Shown here: positions 14,260 to 21,208 of the stretch, piece by piece
Position numbering within the stretch: the first letter of the stretch is position 1
Layout: every line of letters begins with the position of its first letter
Origin: an uncultured Bacteroidales bacterium
GTDB taxonomy: Bacteria > Bacteroidota > Bacteroidia > Bacteroidales > Paludibacteraceae
Assembly: GCA_946184195.1 (NCBI GenBank)
Contig: CAMHEP010000004.1
Span: 1-25,652, forward strand
Length of the DNA: 25,652 nt
Direction of reading: 5' to 3'
Notes under the pieces: model-generated
What the model was told of the DNA's origin: nothing
The model's database searches: none
What the model saw: only the letters and a program-made list of their open reading frames with translations
Program-made: the position numbers and the translations under genes

Positions 14260-16806
14260 ATGAGAAAATTATTTTCATTTCTTCTCGCCCTCACAGCCAG
14301 CATAGGGATGATGTGGGCGGAGACGGTAGAGGTTAAACTCTACAAAAGTGAATTCACATCTTCCGGAGTTACGAAGGAGGGAGTGACTTTGGCTCTGTCG
14401 AGCGGAAGTATGACTTCTAGCGACGTAATTGCAATGAGTGGTTCTTTCGAATTCTCAACATCGCTTGGGAAATTTACCGGTATTACCATCGAAACAGACG
14501 CTAATATTATGGAAATTTATGAAGGCGCATTTACCAGTGCCGGTTGGCCTACAGGTGACAACTTGGGAACATCAGCAGTTTGGACAGGTAAGTCCGAAAC
14601 AGTTCTTATCAGTTGTGAGGTTGCCGGTATGGATAATATAACAATTACCTGCACAATTGAACCGACTCAGGCACCGGCTTCTCCTCTTCAGGTGACCGAA
14701 TTTGAAGTTCCTGGTTCATGGAATGGTGATTATTATACCCACCCAACGGCTTCTGATTTCCCGGGTTTTGTGGCTGCTTCCGCTGAAGAAGCACAAGCAT
14801 GGAGCGGCGCTCCGGCAAGCGGCTCGTCCTATTTGATTTACGCATTTGAAGATGATGAAGCGAAAGTATGTCACTTTGAGGACGGAGTCTTCTCTGGATT
14901 GGGGGCCAGTGCTGATCGTGACGATATTTATTTCCGCTTCGAACAAGGCTATCAAATCTACTACACCGGTACGGCGCCGGTTTACACCTTGCTGACGACT
15001 ATCACGTTGCAATTGGAAAATAGTCAACACGTGGAGAACCACACGAATCCGAATGTGGCTTCAATCGGCAAATCGTGCAATGTAACTTCCGCTCAATATG
15101 CCGATTATATTGCATGGAAAACCGGTCCGTGGAGTTCCGGCGAAATGCTTTTAGTGATGCCTAAAGCAGGCTATACCATTACCAAAGTGGTATTTACGCG
15201 CGATAATCCTTCCAATAAAGTGACTGTTTATAGTGCGCCGTTTACGGCATCTGTGACGAATGATGACATTATCTCCAAAATTGAGGTCTATGGTGAAGCA
15301 GAAACTCCTGCCGCTCCGGTTGTAGTTGCGTCCTGGACGAGCAACGAATGTGATGTGGTACTGACGAACGATGGTAAACTGACGGTTAGCAAGAATGAAT
15401 ATGATGGCGAAATGGAGGATATGAATAGCTATCAGTCCTCGAAATGGAGATGTTTTAGCGACCTGATCACCTCTGTTGAGATACAGGAAGGGGTGACCAA
15501 GATAGGCAATTATGCGTTCTATAACATGCAAAATATCAGCTCGATTTCACTCCCTAATACGCTACTTTCTATTGGTGACGGCGCATTCTTTGATTGTCCT
15601 ATAACCGGTAATGTTGTTATTCCGGAGAATGTGCAAACGATTGGTTCAAATGCTTTCGCCATGATAGGTCAATCGGCATCGACTGTTTCTATTCCTGCTT
15701 CTGTAACCAATATAGGACAGTGGGCTTTCCAGAACAAATCAACGGAAAATATCACAAGCACCAATGTCATCACTGCCATTAATGTGGATGCTGCTAACAC
15801 TAATTATTGCTCCGTAGATGGTATCTTGTATAGCAAAGACATGACGACGCTGATTGCTTATCCTGCCGGAAAGACCGCAACCGAATATGTGATTCCTTCT
15901 ACCGTGACGGAAATCAAGTCTCGTGCACTGTATAGTTGTGTTTATATCACGACCCTCACTATCCCTGCAGGAACCTCGTTAGTCGAATATGACGGTTACG
16001 CAGGTATGGCTTTCTCCGGTTGTTATGGCCTGACAGATATTTATAACAATGCAACGACTCCGCAAACGATATCCTCTGTGCTTTCTTGGCAGGATGCAGG
16101 TCAAAGCTCCATCAACTTGTATATTCCTTCAGGAACTCGCGCAGCCTATGAGGCAGCGGATGGTTGGAAAGATCTGAATATCATTGATTCAACACCGGCT
16201 CCGACGGATGAACAAGTCGCAACCAACGAAGACCCGCATAACCCTGCTATTTATTACTCCACCTTCTACCACAGCACCCAGAAGTATCAGCTGCCTAACG
16301 ACGGTACGGAGGCATACGTGGCAGACCTCAGCGGTACGGACTTGCTGCTCACTAAGATTGCCGAGGGCGATGACGTGCTGCCTAACGATGTGGCTGTCAT
16401 TCTCAAGGCGCCCGGCACCTCTGTCACCCTCACTCCCACTGACGCCGCTGCCGTGGCTGTCAGCGCTGCCAACAGCCTGCAAGGTGTGGATGTCGAGACA
16501 CAGGTATCGGATGTCGTTACCGGCACCTGCTATGTGCTGAGCGGTAACCAGACCAACGGCGTCGGATTCTTTAAGTATTCGGCTTCCAAGATACTCCAAG
16601 CCCACAAGGCTTACGTGGACGTACCGGGCAGCAGCCCTGCTCCCAGTCTGCGCTTTGTCTTCAACGCCGCACAAAACGCTACCGGCGTGGAGAACGTATC
16701 CGCTAAGATTGGCGGATCTGAAAAGGTCATCGAGGACGGTGTGCTCTATATCCTCCATGATGGTGTGAAATACAATGCGCAAGGACAAAGAAGTAGTTTA
16801 AGATAG
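14260..16806 (+). CDS. Secreted BspA-like leucine-rich-repeat protein, mosaic (848 aa)
   Basis: BspA-like (LRR_5) proteins are surface or secreted binding proteins. A signal peptide, MRKLFSFLLALTASIGMMWA, precedes ETVEV. Residues about 21-390 are Thr/Ser-rich beta-type regions I cannot name. Residues about 400-640 carry repeats of the form G-V-T-x-I-G-x-x-A-F with I-P-x-x-V between them, for example VTKIGNYAF and VQTIGSNAF, closing with YIPSGTRAAYEAADGWKDL. A module at about 650-800 follows. The tail, GVLYILHDGVKYNAQGQ, resembles the end of a T9SS-type sorting domain, which fits the porU-porV genes in the window; export by T9SS is inferred. Base composition changes sharply near 16200. The stop codon and the last SSLR residues come from a repeat tract. 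Confidence 0.85.
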   Translation: MRKLFSFLLALTASIGMMWAETVEVKLYKSEFTSSGVTKEGVTLALSSGSMTSSDVIAMSGSFEFSTSLGKFTGITIETDANIMEIYEGAFTSAGWPTGDNLGTSAVWTGKSETVLISCEVAGMDNITITCTIEPTQAPASPLQVTEFEVPGSWNGDYYTHPTASDFPGFVAASAEEAQAWSGAPASGSSYLIYAFEDDEAKVCHFEDGVFSGLGASADRDDIYFRFEQGYQIYYTGTAPVYTLLTTITLQLENSQHVENHTNPNVASIGKSCNVTSAQYADYIAWKTGPWSSGEMLLVMPKAGYTITKVVFTRDNPSNKVTVYSAPFTASVTNDDIISKIEVYGEAETPAAPVVVASWTSNECDVVLTNDGKLTVSKNEYDGEMEDMNSYQSSKWRCFSDLITSVEIQEGVTKIGNYAFYNMQNISSISLPNTLLSIGDGAFFDCPITGNVVIPENVQTIGSNAFAMIGQSASTVSIPASVTNIGQWAFQNKSTENITSTNVITAINVDAANTNYCSVDGILYSKDMTTLIAYPAGKTATEYVIPSTVTEIKSRALYSCVYITTLTIPAGTSLVEYDGYAGMAFSGCYGLTDIYNNATTPQTISSVLSWQDAGQSSINLYIPSGTRAAYEAADGWKDLNIIDSTPAPTDEQVATNEDPHNPAIYYSTFYHSTQKYQLPNDGTEAYVADLSGTDLLLTKIAEGDDVLPNDVAVILKAPGTSVTLTPTDAAAVAVSAANSLQGVDVETQVSDVVTGTCYVLSGNQTNGVGFFKYSASKILQAHKAYVDVPGSSPAPSLRFVFNAAQNATGVENVSAKIGGSEKVIEDGVLYILHDGVKYNAQGQRSSLR

Positions 16807-16909
16807 TTTGAGATAGTTTGAGCGGCAAGCCGCTTGGTTTAAGGTAGTTTAAGATAGTTGAACCTCAAACAACACTAAACTACTTTAAACCACTCTAAAC
16901 AACATCAAA
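16797..16909. repeat. 10-bp-unit repeat tract in inverted arrangement with a central palindrome
   Basis: Plus-strand units tttaagatag (16797-16806), tttgagatag (16807-16816), tttaaggtag (16838-16847) and tttaagatag (16848-16857) share a 10-bp period. They are interrupted by a perfect palindrome, agcggc-aa-gccgct (16821-16834). From 16860 to 16909 five consecutive 10-bp units of the same kind run on the opposite strand (gaacctcaaa, caacactaaa, ctactttaaa, ccactctaaa, caacatcaaa). The two halves can pair imperfectly into a long stem. The first unit supplies the stop codon of the LRR gene. Confidence 0.8.
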
Positions 16910-16934
16910 CAAAGTACATAAAACTGTTAAGATT

Positions 16935-17054
16935 ATGAAAAAAGCATATTTTCAACCCGAGATAGAGGTGATGTCTCTCATCACCACCACCTTGATGCAA
17001 TCCGGAGCCTCTGAAATGGGCTTATTCGGCGAAGAAGCCGCTGTGCAGTGGTAA
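16935..17054 (+). CDS. Small open reading frame, 39 aa (MKKAYFQPEIEV...)
   Basis: The frame runs from the ATG at 16935 to the TAA at 17052-17054. The product starts MKKAYFQPEIEVMSLITTTL and continues MQSGASEMGLFGEEAAVQW. I do not recognise a family by name, but short products beginning MKK-x-Y-x-x-P-x-x-E-V are common in Bacteroidales as unassigned small proteins. The start codon is preceded by A/T-rich sequence (ctgttaagatt), normal for this phylum. No own promoter match is visible, so it may be transcribed with the LRR gene that ends 128 bp upstream. The charged N-terminal half and Gly-rich C-terminal half allow the idea of a leader plus core peptide, but no modifying enzyme is in the window. 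It may also be a chance frame. Confidence 0.5.
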   Translation: MKKAYFQPEIEVMSLITTTLMQSGASEMGLFGEEAAVQW

Positions 17055-17061
17055 GAAAAGC

Positions 17062-17131
17062 CACTAAAAGACCGCGGCTGAGCCGCTGAAAGACCCTTTC
17101 ACTGAAAGATTGGCGCGAAGCGCCTGAAAGA
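17062..17131. repeat. Cluster of three tiny palindromes separated by GAAAGA words
   Basis: Three perfect palindromes follow in 51 bp: gcggc-tga-gccgc (17074-17086), ctttca-c-tgaaag (17096-17108) and ggcgc-gaa-gcgcc (17112-17124). The word (a/g)aaaga appears at 17066, 17088, 17104 and 17126, with spacings of 22, 16 and 22 bp. The tract lies between the small ORF and the terminator at 17155. No coding function is seen. Confidence 0.7.
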
Positions 17132-17154
17132 AGATTTCTTGAACACTGTGGTCT

Positions 17155-17194
17155 AAAAAAAATCGGCACACTATTGCGTGTGTCGATTTTTTTT
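17155..17194. terminator. Strong bidirectional-looking intrinsic terminator
   Basis: aatcggcacac (17161-17171) pairs with gtgtgtcgatt (17178-17188), an 11-bp stem with one G-U pair and a 6-nt loop. Eight A's stand before it and eight T's follow, so it can act on both strands. It ends the LRR/small-ORF transcript. The loop also contains the -33 box of the following promoter. Confidence 0.85.
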
Positions 17195-17204
17195 ACTATC
17201 TTTG
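17173..17204 (+). promoter_or_regulatory. Bacteroidota promoter for the DUF349-ftsE-aroK-sufE operon
   Basis: ATTG (17173-17176), a 20-bp spacer and TATCTTTG (17197-17204). The -33 box lies in the loop of the preceding terminator hairpin. The start point would be near 17210. Confidence 0.74.
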
Positions 17205-17243
17205 CAGCCGATTATGTACTTCGCCCTTGGGGCGCATCTGATT

Positions 17244-18710
17244 ATGGAAAACGAAAAACAACAGCTCGTGGACGAGCTCAAAGCACTGTTGGACCAAAAC
17301 GTGGCCGACATTAAGGATCAAGTAGATAACCTCAAAACGCAGTTCTATCGTCTTTATCATGAGGAACAGGCTGCTCTCAAACAGGCTGCCGAGCAAGCGG
17401 CTCAGGCTGCCGGAGAGACATTGGAGAACTGGCAACCCGTACGCGACGAACTGGAGATACAGTTCACCGAACTCCTTAATGTGTACAAACAAAAACGTGC
17501 CGAGTTGGCTAAAAAGACTGCCGAAGAGCAGGAACAGAACCTGCTGCGCAAGGAGAATATCCTGGAACAGATGCGCGAGATGGCTCAGGCTGAGACTGCC
17601 GATGTGATGGGGAATTTACAGAAGATGCGTGACCTCCAAGCCGAGTGGAAAACGATAGGTCCTGTGCCCGCTCCTAAGGCTAACGATATATGGAAACAAT
17701 ATCAGCAATATCAGGAGCAATTCTACGACTTGGTGAAAATCAATATCGAGCTGCGTGACCTCGACTTTAAGAAGAACCTCGAGATGAAGACCTTACTCTG
17801 CGAGGCTGCTGAGAAACTGCAAGAGAACGAGAACGTGATGGAGGCGGCACGTGCTCTGCAGCAACTTCACGATGAGTGGAAAGAGATAGGTCCCGTGGCT
17901 CGGGAACTGAGAGAGGACCTATGGAATCGTTTCAAACAGGCAAGCAGTGTCGTTAATAAGAAACACCAAGCCTATTTCGACGCACTCCACGAGAAGGAGA
18001 ACGAGAATCTGGAGAAGAAACAAACGCTTATTGAGCAACTCAAACAGATAGACTTCGCTGCCTTCAAGACCAACAAGCAGTGGGAAGATGCTTCTGCTAA
18101 GGTGCAAGAAATACAGAACGAATGGCGCAAGATTGGCTTCGCTCCCAAGAAACAAAATCAATCCATCTACGAGGAATATCGTCGTTTGACGGATGGCTTC
18201 TTTAAGGCCAAGACCGCCTATTACAAGGAACTGCGTGATGTGCTCGGCGAAAACCTCAAGCGTAAACGCGCGCTCGTGGAACAGGCTGAGGCTCTCCGCG
18301 AGAGCGAAGAGTGGCAACAGACAACCGAGGCTCTCATCGCTCTGCAGAAGGAGTGGAAAGAGATAGGTCCGGTTGCACGCAAATATTCCGATGAGTTATG
18401 GACACGCTTCACGGCGGCATGTGACGCTTTCTTCGAGAAAAAGCGTGAGTCCACCAAAAACGCTCGTCAAGAGGGACGCAAGGCACGACTCGAAAAGACC
18501 ATCGCTGATGGTGACCGCAATAAACTCATCCGTATGTATGAAACTCTCCAACAGGAGATTAAAACGGCTGAAAACAATATACTCTTCTTCACCGGTAAAT
18601 CCAAGTCGGCTAACAAATTGGTGGACGACATGCAGAAGAAGATTGACGCGCTCAAGAAACAACTCTCTGAACTCGAGGAGCGTATCAATGCCATTGATGC
18701 TAACAACTAA
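17244..18710 (+). CDS. DUF349 multi-repeat coiled-coil protein
   Basis: The function is unknown; the family is named only by its domain. The 488-residue protein is highly charged, has no signal peptide and looks helical and coiled-coil throughout. Four DUF349 units are visible by their core words: WKTIGPVP (near residue 134), WKEIGPVAR (211), WRKIGFAPK (293) and WKEIGPVAR (370), each about 80 residues apart. A C-terminal coiled coil ending LKKQLSELEERINAIDANN follows. The ATG at 17244 (MENEKQQLVDEL) is preferred; an in-frame ATG at 17214 would add ten residues, and the GTG at 17178 lies inside the terminator. It opens an operon with ftsE only 3 bp downstream, which suggests a link to cell envelope or division; that is inference. 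Confidence 0.9.
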   Translation: MENEKQQLVDELKALLDQNVADIKDQVDNLKTQFYRLYHEEQAALKQAAEQAAQAAGETLENWQPVRDELEIQFTELLNVYKQKRAELAKKTAEEQEQNLLRKENILEQMREMAQAETADVMGNLQKMRDLQAEWKTIGPVPAPKANDIWKQYQQYQEQFYDLVKINIELRDLDFKKNLEMKTLLCEAAEKLQENENVMEAARALQQLHDEWKEIGPVARELREDLWNRFKQASSVVNKKHQAYFDALHEKENENLEKKQTLIEQLKQIDFAAFKTNKQWEDASAKVQEIQNEWRKIGFAPKKQNQSIYEEYRRLTDGFFKAKTAYYKELRDVLGENLKRKRALVEQAEALRESEEWQQTTEALIALQKEWKEIGPVARKYSDELWTRFTAACDAFFEKKRESTKNARQEGRKARLEKTIADGDRNKLIRMYETLQQEIKTAENNILFFTGKSKSANKLVDDMQKKIDALKKQLSELEERINAIDANN

Positions 18711-18713
18711 CCC

Positions 18714-19382
18714 ATGGCACAACTTATTCATTACCGGAACGTTCGTATTCAGCAGGCGGAGCAGATTGTGCTGCATGATGTGAACTTATCGGTGGAGTCC
18801 GGCGAGTTCATCTATCTGCTCGGTAAGGTGGGAAGCGGTAAATCCAGTTTCCTCAAGACGCTTTATGGAGCGCTCGACATAGCCGCTGCCGATGAGGCTC
18901 GCGTGCTGGGCGAGGACATGCTACGTATACGTCGCTCTAAATTGCCGTACCTGCGTCGACGCATAGGCGTCGTCTTTCAGGACTTTCGACTCCTGACCGA
19001 CCGCTCGGTGGAGGATAACCTGATGTTCGCACTTCAAGCTACCGGATGGTCGAGCAAGAAACTGATGCACGACCATATACGTGAGATACTTCAGCAAGTA
19101 GGTATGGACACCAAGGCATATAAGATGCCTCATCAGTTGAGTGGGGGCGAACAGCAGCGTGTCGTCATCGCACGGGCTTTGCTCAACTCGCCGGAACTCA
19201 TCCTGGCGGACGAACCGACGGGGAACCTCGACCCTGAGACAGGACACGAGATTATGGACCTCATCTATTCGCTGTCCAAAGCCGGAATGGCGGTGCTCAT
19301 CTCTACGCACAACCTGCAGTGGCCCGAGCAGTATCCCGGACGTACACTACATTTCGGCGAAGGCGTGATACGCGAAGATTAA
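18714..19382 (+). CDS. ftsE: FtsE-like ABC transporter ATP-binding protein
   Basis: FtsE is the ATPase of the FtsEX complex, which controls peptidoglycan hydrolysis at division. The 222-residue protein has Walker A GKVGSGKS (37-44), the Q-loop FQDF (Gln89), the signature LSGGEQQR (142-149), Walker B LILADEPTGNLD (162-173) and the switch His199 in STHN. The phrase FIYLLGKVGSGKSS and the absence of long insertions fit Bacteroidota FtsE. No ftsX lies next to it, so the permease must be elsewhere; LolD-type ATPases are the main alternative. It starts 3 bp after the DUF349 stop and ends 20 bp before aroK. It is a peripheral inner-membrane protein by analogy. Confidence 0.8.
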   Translation: MAQLIHYRNVRIQQAEQIVLHDVNLSVESGEFIYLLGKVGSGKSSFLKTLYGALDIAAADEARVLGEDMLRIRRSKLPYLRRRIGVVFQDFRLLTDRSVEDNLMFALQATGWSSKKLMHDHIREILQQVGMDTKAYKMPHQLSGGEQQRVVIARALLNSPELILADEPTGNLDPETGHEIMDLIYSLSKAGMAVLISTHNLQWPEQYPGRTLHFGEGVIRED

Positions 19383-19402
19383 ATACGGAGAATACGCAAA
19401 TC

Positions 19403-19960
19403 GTGGAACTTCCAATTTATTTAGTGGGATATATGGGTGCCGGCAAGACTACTGCCGGACGTATGCTTGCCGATAAACTCGGCTGGTATTTCGTGGACTT
19501 GGACGATGCTTTCCTTCAAATCCACGGTATGACTACTGCTGAATATATACGCAGCTACGGACTGGAGACCTTTAGACGTTTGGAGAAAGATGTGGTAGAA
19601 CGCTTGAGTGAACTGCCTTACGAGAAGGTTATCTACGCCACCGGAGGCGGCTATCCATGCTGGGAGGATAATATGGAGTGTCTCAAGGAACTGGGAACCA
19701 GTATCTATATACGTTGGCAGCCTCACCATCTGGCAGAACGCCTCCTGCTTACCGACCTTAGTCTCAGACCTGTCCTGCAGGGACGTACACGGGAGGAGTT
19801 ATTGACTTTTATCACACCGCAACTTGAGGCACGCGAACCCTACTACTCGCAGGCGGATTATATCGTCGATGCACCGCTCGACGGCATACTGCACGAGATG
19901 AATGATGAACAAATAGCTGAACACTTATGTCAATTAATCAAATCCAAGATGAAATCATAG
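19403..19960 (+). CDS. aroK: Shikimate kinase
   Basis: Shikimate kinase phosphorylates shikimate at the 3-OH with ATP, the fifth step of the chorismate pathway, in the cytosol. From the GTG at 19403 the product is 185 residues: Walker A GYMGAGKT (9-16), the substrate-binding DLDD (32-35), FRRLE (57-61) with the shikimate-binding Arg, TGGGYP (80-85), and the lid LRP (121-123) in LSLRPVLQGRTREE. I chose GTG 19403 because it places the P-loop at the usual distance from the N-terminus and is the only usual start codon between the ftsE stop and the P-loop; the longer frame from 19319 reads into ftsE. The end overlaps sufE by 34 bp. Confidence 0.94.
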   Translation: MELPIYLVGYMGAGKTTAGRMLADKLGWYFVDLDDAFLQIHGMTTAEYIRSYGLETFRRLEKDVVERLSELPYEKVIYATGGGYPCWEDNMECLKELGTSIYIRWQPHHLAERLLLTDLSLRPVLQGRTREELLTFITPQLEAREPYYSQADYIVDAPLDGILHEMNDEQIAEHLCQLIKSKMKS

Positions 19961-20370
19961 AGGAGTTCGAGGCGTTTGACGATTGGATGGACCGTTATAG
20001 CCTGCTTATCGAGATGAGCAACGAGTTGACGCCTTTTCCCGAGTCGGACCGTACTCCTCAAAACCTGATTGACGGCTGTCAGTCGAAAGTGTGGTTCACG
20101 GCTCACACGGCTCAGGACGCCGAGGGACGCACCGTCGTAGTTTATAACGGTGACTCGGATGCGCTATTGGTAAAAGGGATTGTGGCGCTATTGATTCGCG
20201 TGCTGAGCGGTCATACGCCTAAAGAGATTGTGGAAACAGAACTCTATTTCATCGACCGTATCGGACTTAGGGAACACCTGTCGCCGACACGTAGTAACGG
20301 CTTAGCGGCTATGCTCACTCAGATGAAGCTGTATGCCCAAGCCTTTCTTGCTCTTCAGCATCAAGCATAA
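19927..20370 (+). CDS. sufE: Cysteine desulfuration protein SufE
   Basis: SufE takes the persulfide sulfur from the cysteine desulfurase SufS and passes it to the SufBCD scaffold for Fe-S cluster assembly. The 147-residue protein has the family start MSINQIQDEIIEEF, DDWMDRYSLLIEM (18-30), the acceptor Cys51 in LIDGCQSKVWF, and the closing region LSPTRSNGLAAMLTQMK. The start ATG lies inside the aroK end (34-bp overlap, different frame), and the match to the family start makes a downstream start unlikely. It is the last gene of the four-gene operon. No terminator is seen after it; its last 56 bp overlap the convergent gene. Confidence 0.94.
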   Translation: MSINQIQDEIIEEFEAFDDWMDRYSLLIEMSNELTPFPESDRTPQNLIDGCQSKVWFTAHTAQDAEGRTVVVYNGDSDALLVKGIVALLIRVLSGHTPKEIVETELYFIDRIGLREHLSPTRSNGLAAMLTQMKLYAQAFLALQHQA

Positions 20371-20707
20371 GGTAGGTGTTATCCTGCCAAACTAACCGAC
20401 CTGACTCGATATGTGCTTCGGGGAAGACTGCATGAGGGTAGGGAGACATAATCTCTCGCACATACTCCCATGTCTTTTTCTGCTCTTCCTTATTTATATA
20501 ATATACGCGCGCGATGGACGAACATATCGGCGCACATACCGTCTCCACGGTCACGATAGTGTCGGGGGCTGTGAGTAGGAGCTCTATCGTACAACTGTCT
20601 GCCATGCGATAGCGCGTGTACGTGCCTTCCTCTGCCTCCAACTGAGGCGCTCCGTGCATGAGGGTCAGGTACGCAATGAGTTGACCGATGAAAAGCAGTA
20701 GTCTCAT
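20315..20707 (-). CDS. Small predicted exported protein, distantly DUF3256-like
   Basis: The function is unknown. The 130-residue product starts with a hydrophobic segment, MRLLLFIGQLIAYLTLMHGA, that reads as a signal peptide. The part ILLTAPDTIVTVETVCAPICSS-type sequence (near residues 44-66) recalls the TVCAP core of DUF3256, a family found in Bacteroidales; this is a weak pattern match from memory. The ATG overlaps the ispF stop as ATGA, so it is the coupled last gene of the porU-porV-ispF cluster, which supports its being real. The last 18 residues are encoded inside the convergent sufE gene (56-bp overlap). The protein is shorter than the roughly 200 residues I expect for DUF3256 and may be a reduced form. 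Confidence 0.68.
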   Translation of the reverse strand: MRLLLFIGQLIAYLTLMHGAPQLEAEEGTYTRYRMADSCTIELLLTAPDTIVTVETVCAPICSSIARVYYINKEEQKKTWEYVREIMSPYPHAVFPEAHIESGRLVWQDNTYLMLDAEEQERLGHTASSE

Positions 20708-21189
20708 ATTTTCTCTACCAATACGACTGCTTGTGCAGCGATGCCTTCTTTCCTTCCTACGAAACCGAGGTGCTCGGTGGTGGTAGCTTTCACGCTCACA
20801 CGCTCCGTGTCCACACCCATCACTTCACTAAGGCACTGCTGCATAGCGGGGATATAATTCATCAGTTTGGGGGCTTGGGCTGCCAGGGTGATGTCGCAGT
20901 TGACCAATTCGTAGCCTGCATCCCGCAGCATGGTCATCACGCGCCGTAGCAGTATCTTGGAGTCTATACCCTCGTATTCGTTACCCTTCGTGTCGGGGAA
21001 ATGATAACCGATGTCCCGCATCGCAACACTCCCTAACAAGGCATCGCATAAGGCATGGATAGCGACGTCGGCGTCCGAGTGACCGGCTAACCCCATATCG
21101 TGCGCCACCTTCACGCCACCCAACCTTAGTTCGCGGTCGGGGGCGAAGGCGTGCACATCATATCCGTAACCTATACGTAGGTTAGTCAT
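20704..21189 (-). CDS. ispF: 2-C-methyl-D-erythritol 2,4-cyclodiphosphate synthase
   Basis: IspF makes the cyclic diphosphate intermediate of the MEP isoprenoid pathway in the cytosol. The 161-residue protein has the zinc ligands Asp11, His13 (GYDVHAF) and His45 in GHSDADVAIHALCDALLG, then DIGYHFPDT, DITLAAQAPKL and VKATTTEHLGFVGRKEGIAA, all in the usual order and full length. It follows porV by 19 bp and overlaps the next gene by 4 bp (ATGA), so it is cotranscribed with the secretion genes. Confidence 0.97.
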   Translation of the reverse strand: MTNLRIGYGYDVHAFAPDRELRLGGVKVAHDMGLAGHSDADVAIHALCDALLGSVAMRDIGYHFPDTKGNEYEGIDSKILLRRVMTMLRDAGYELVNCDITLAAQAPKLMNYIPAMQQCLSEVMGVDTERVSVKATTTEHLGFVGRKEGIAAQAVVLVEKI

Positions 21190-21208
21190 ATCGGGCTGTT
21201 ATGAATGA

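Noticed and set aside
16935..17054. Calling the 39-residue ORF a modified-peptide (RiPP) precursor
   Set aside because: No radical SAM, cyclase or peptidase-transporter gene lies nearby, and the core has no diagnostic Cys or repeated residue pattern. I keep only the small-ORF call.
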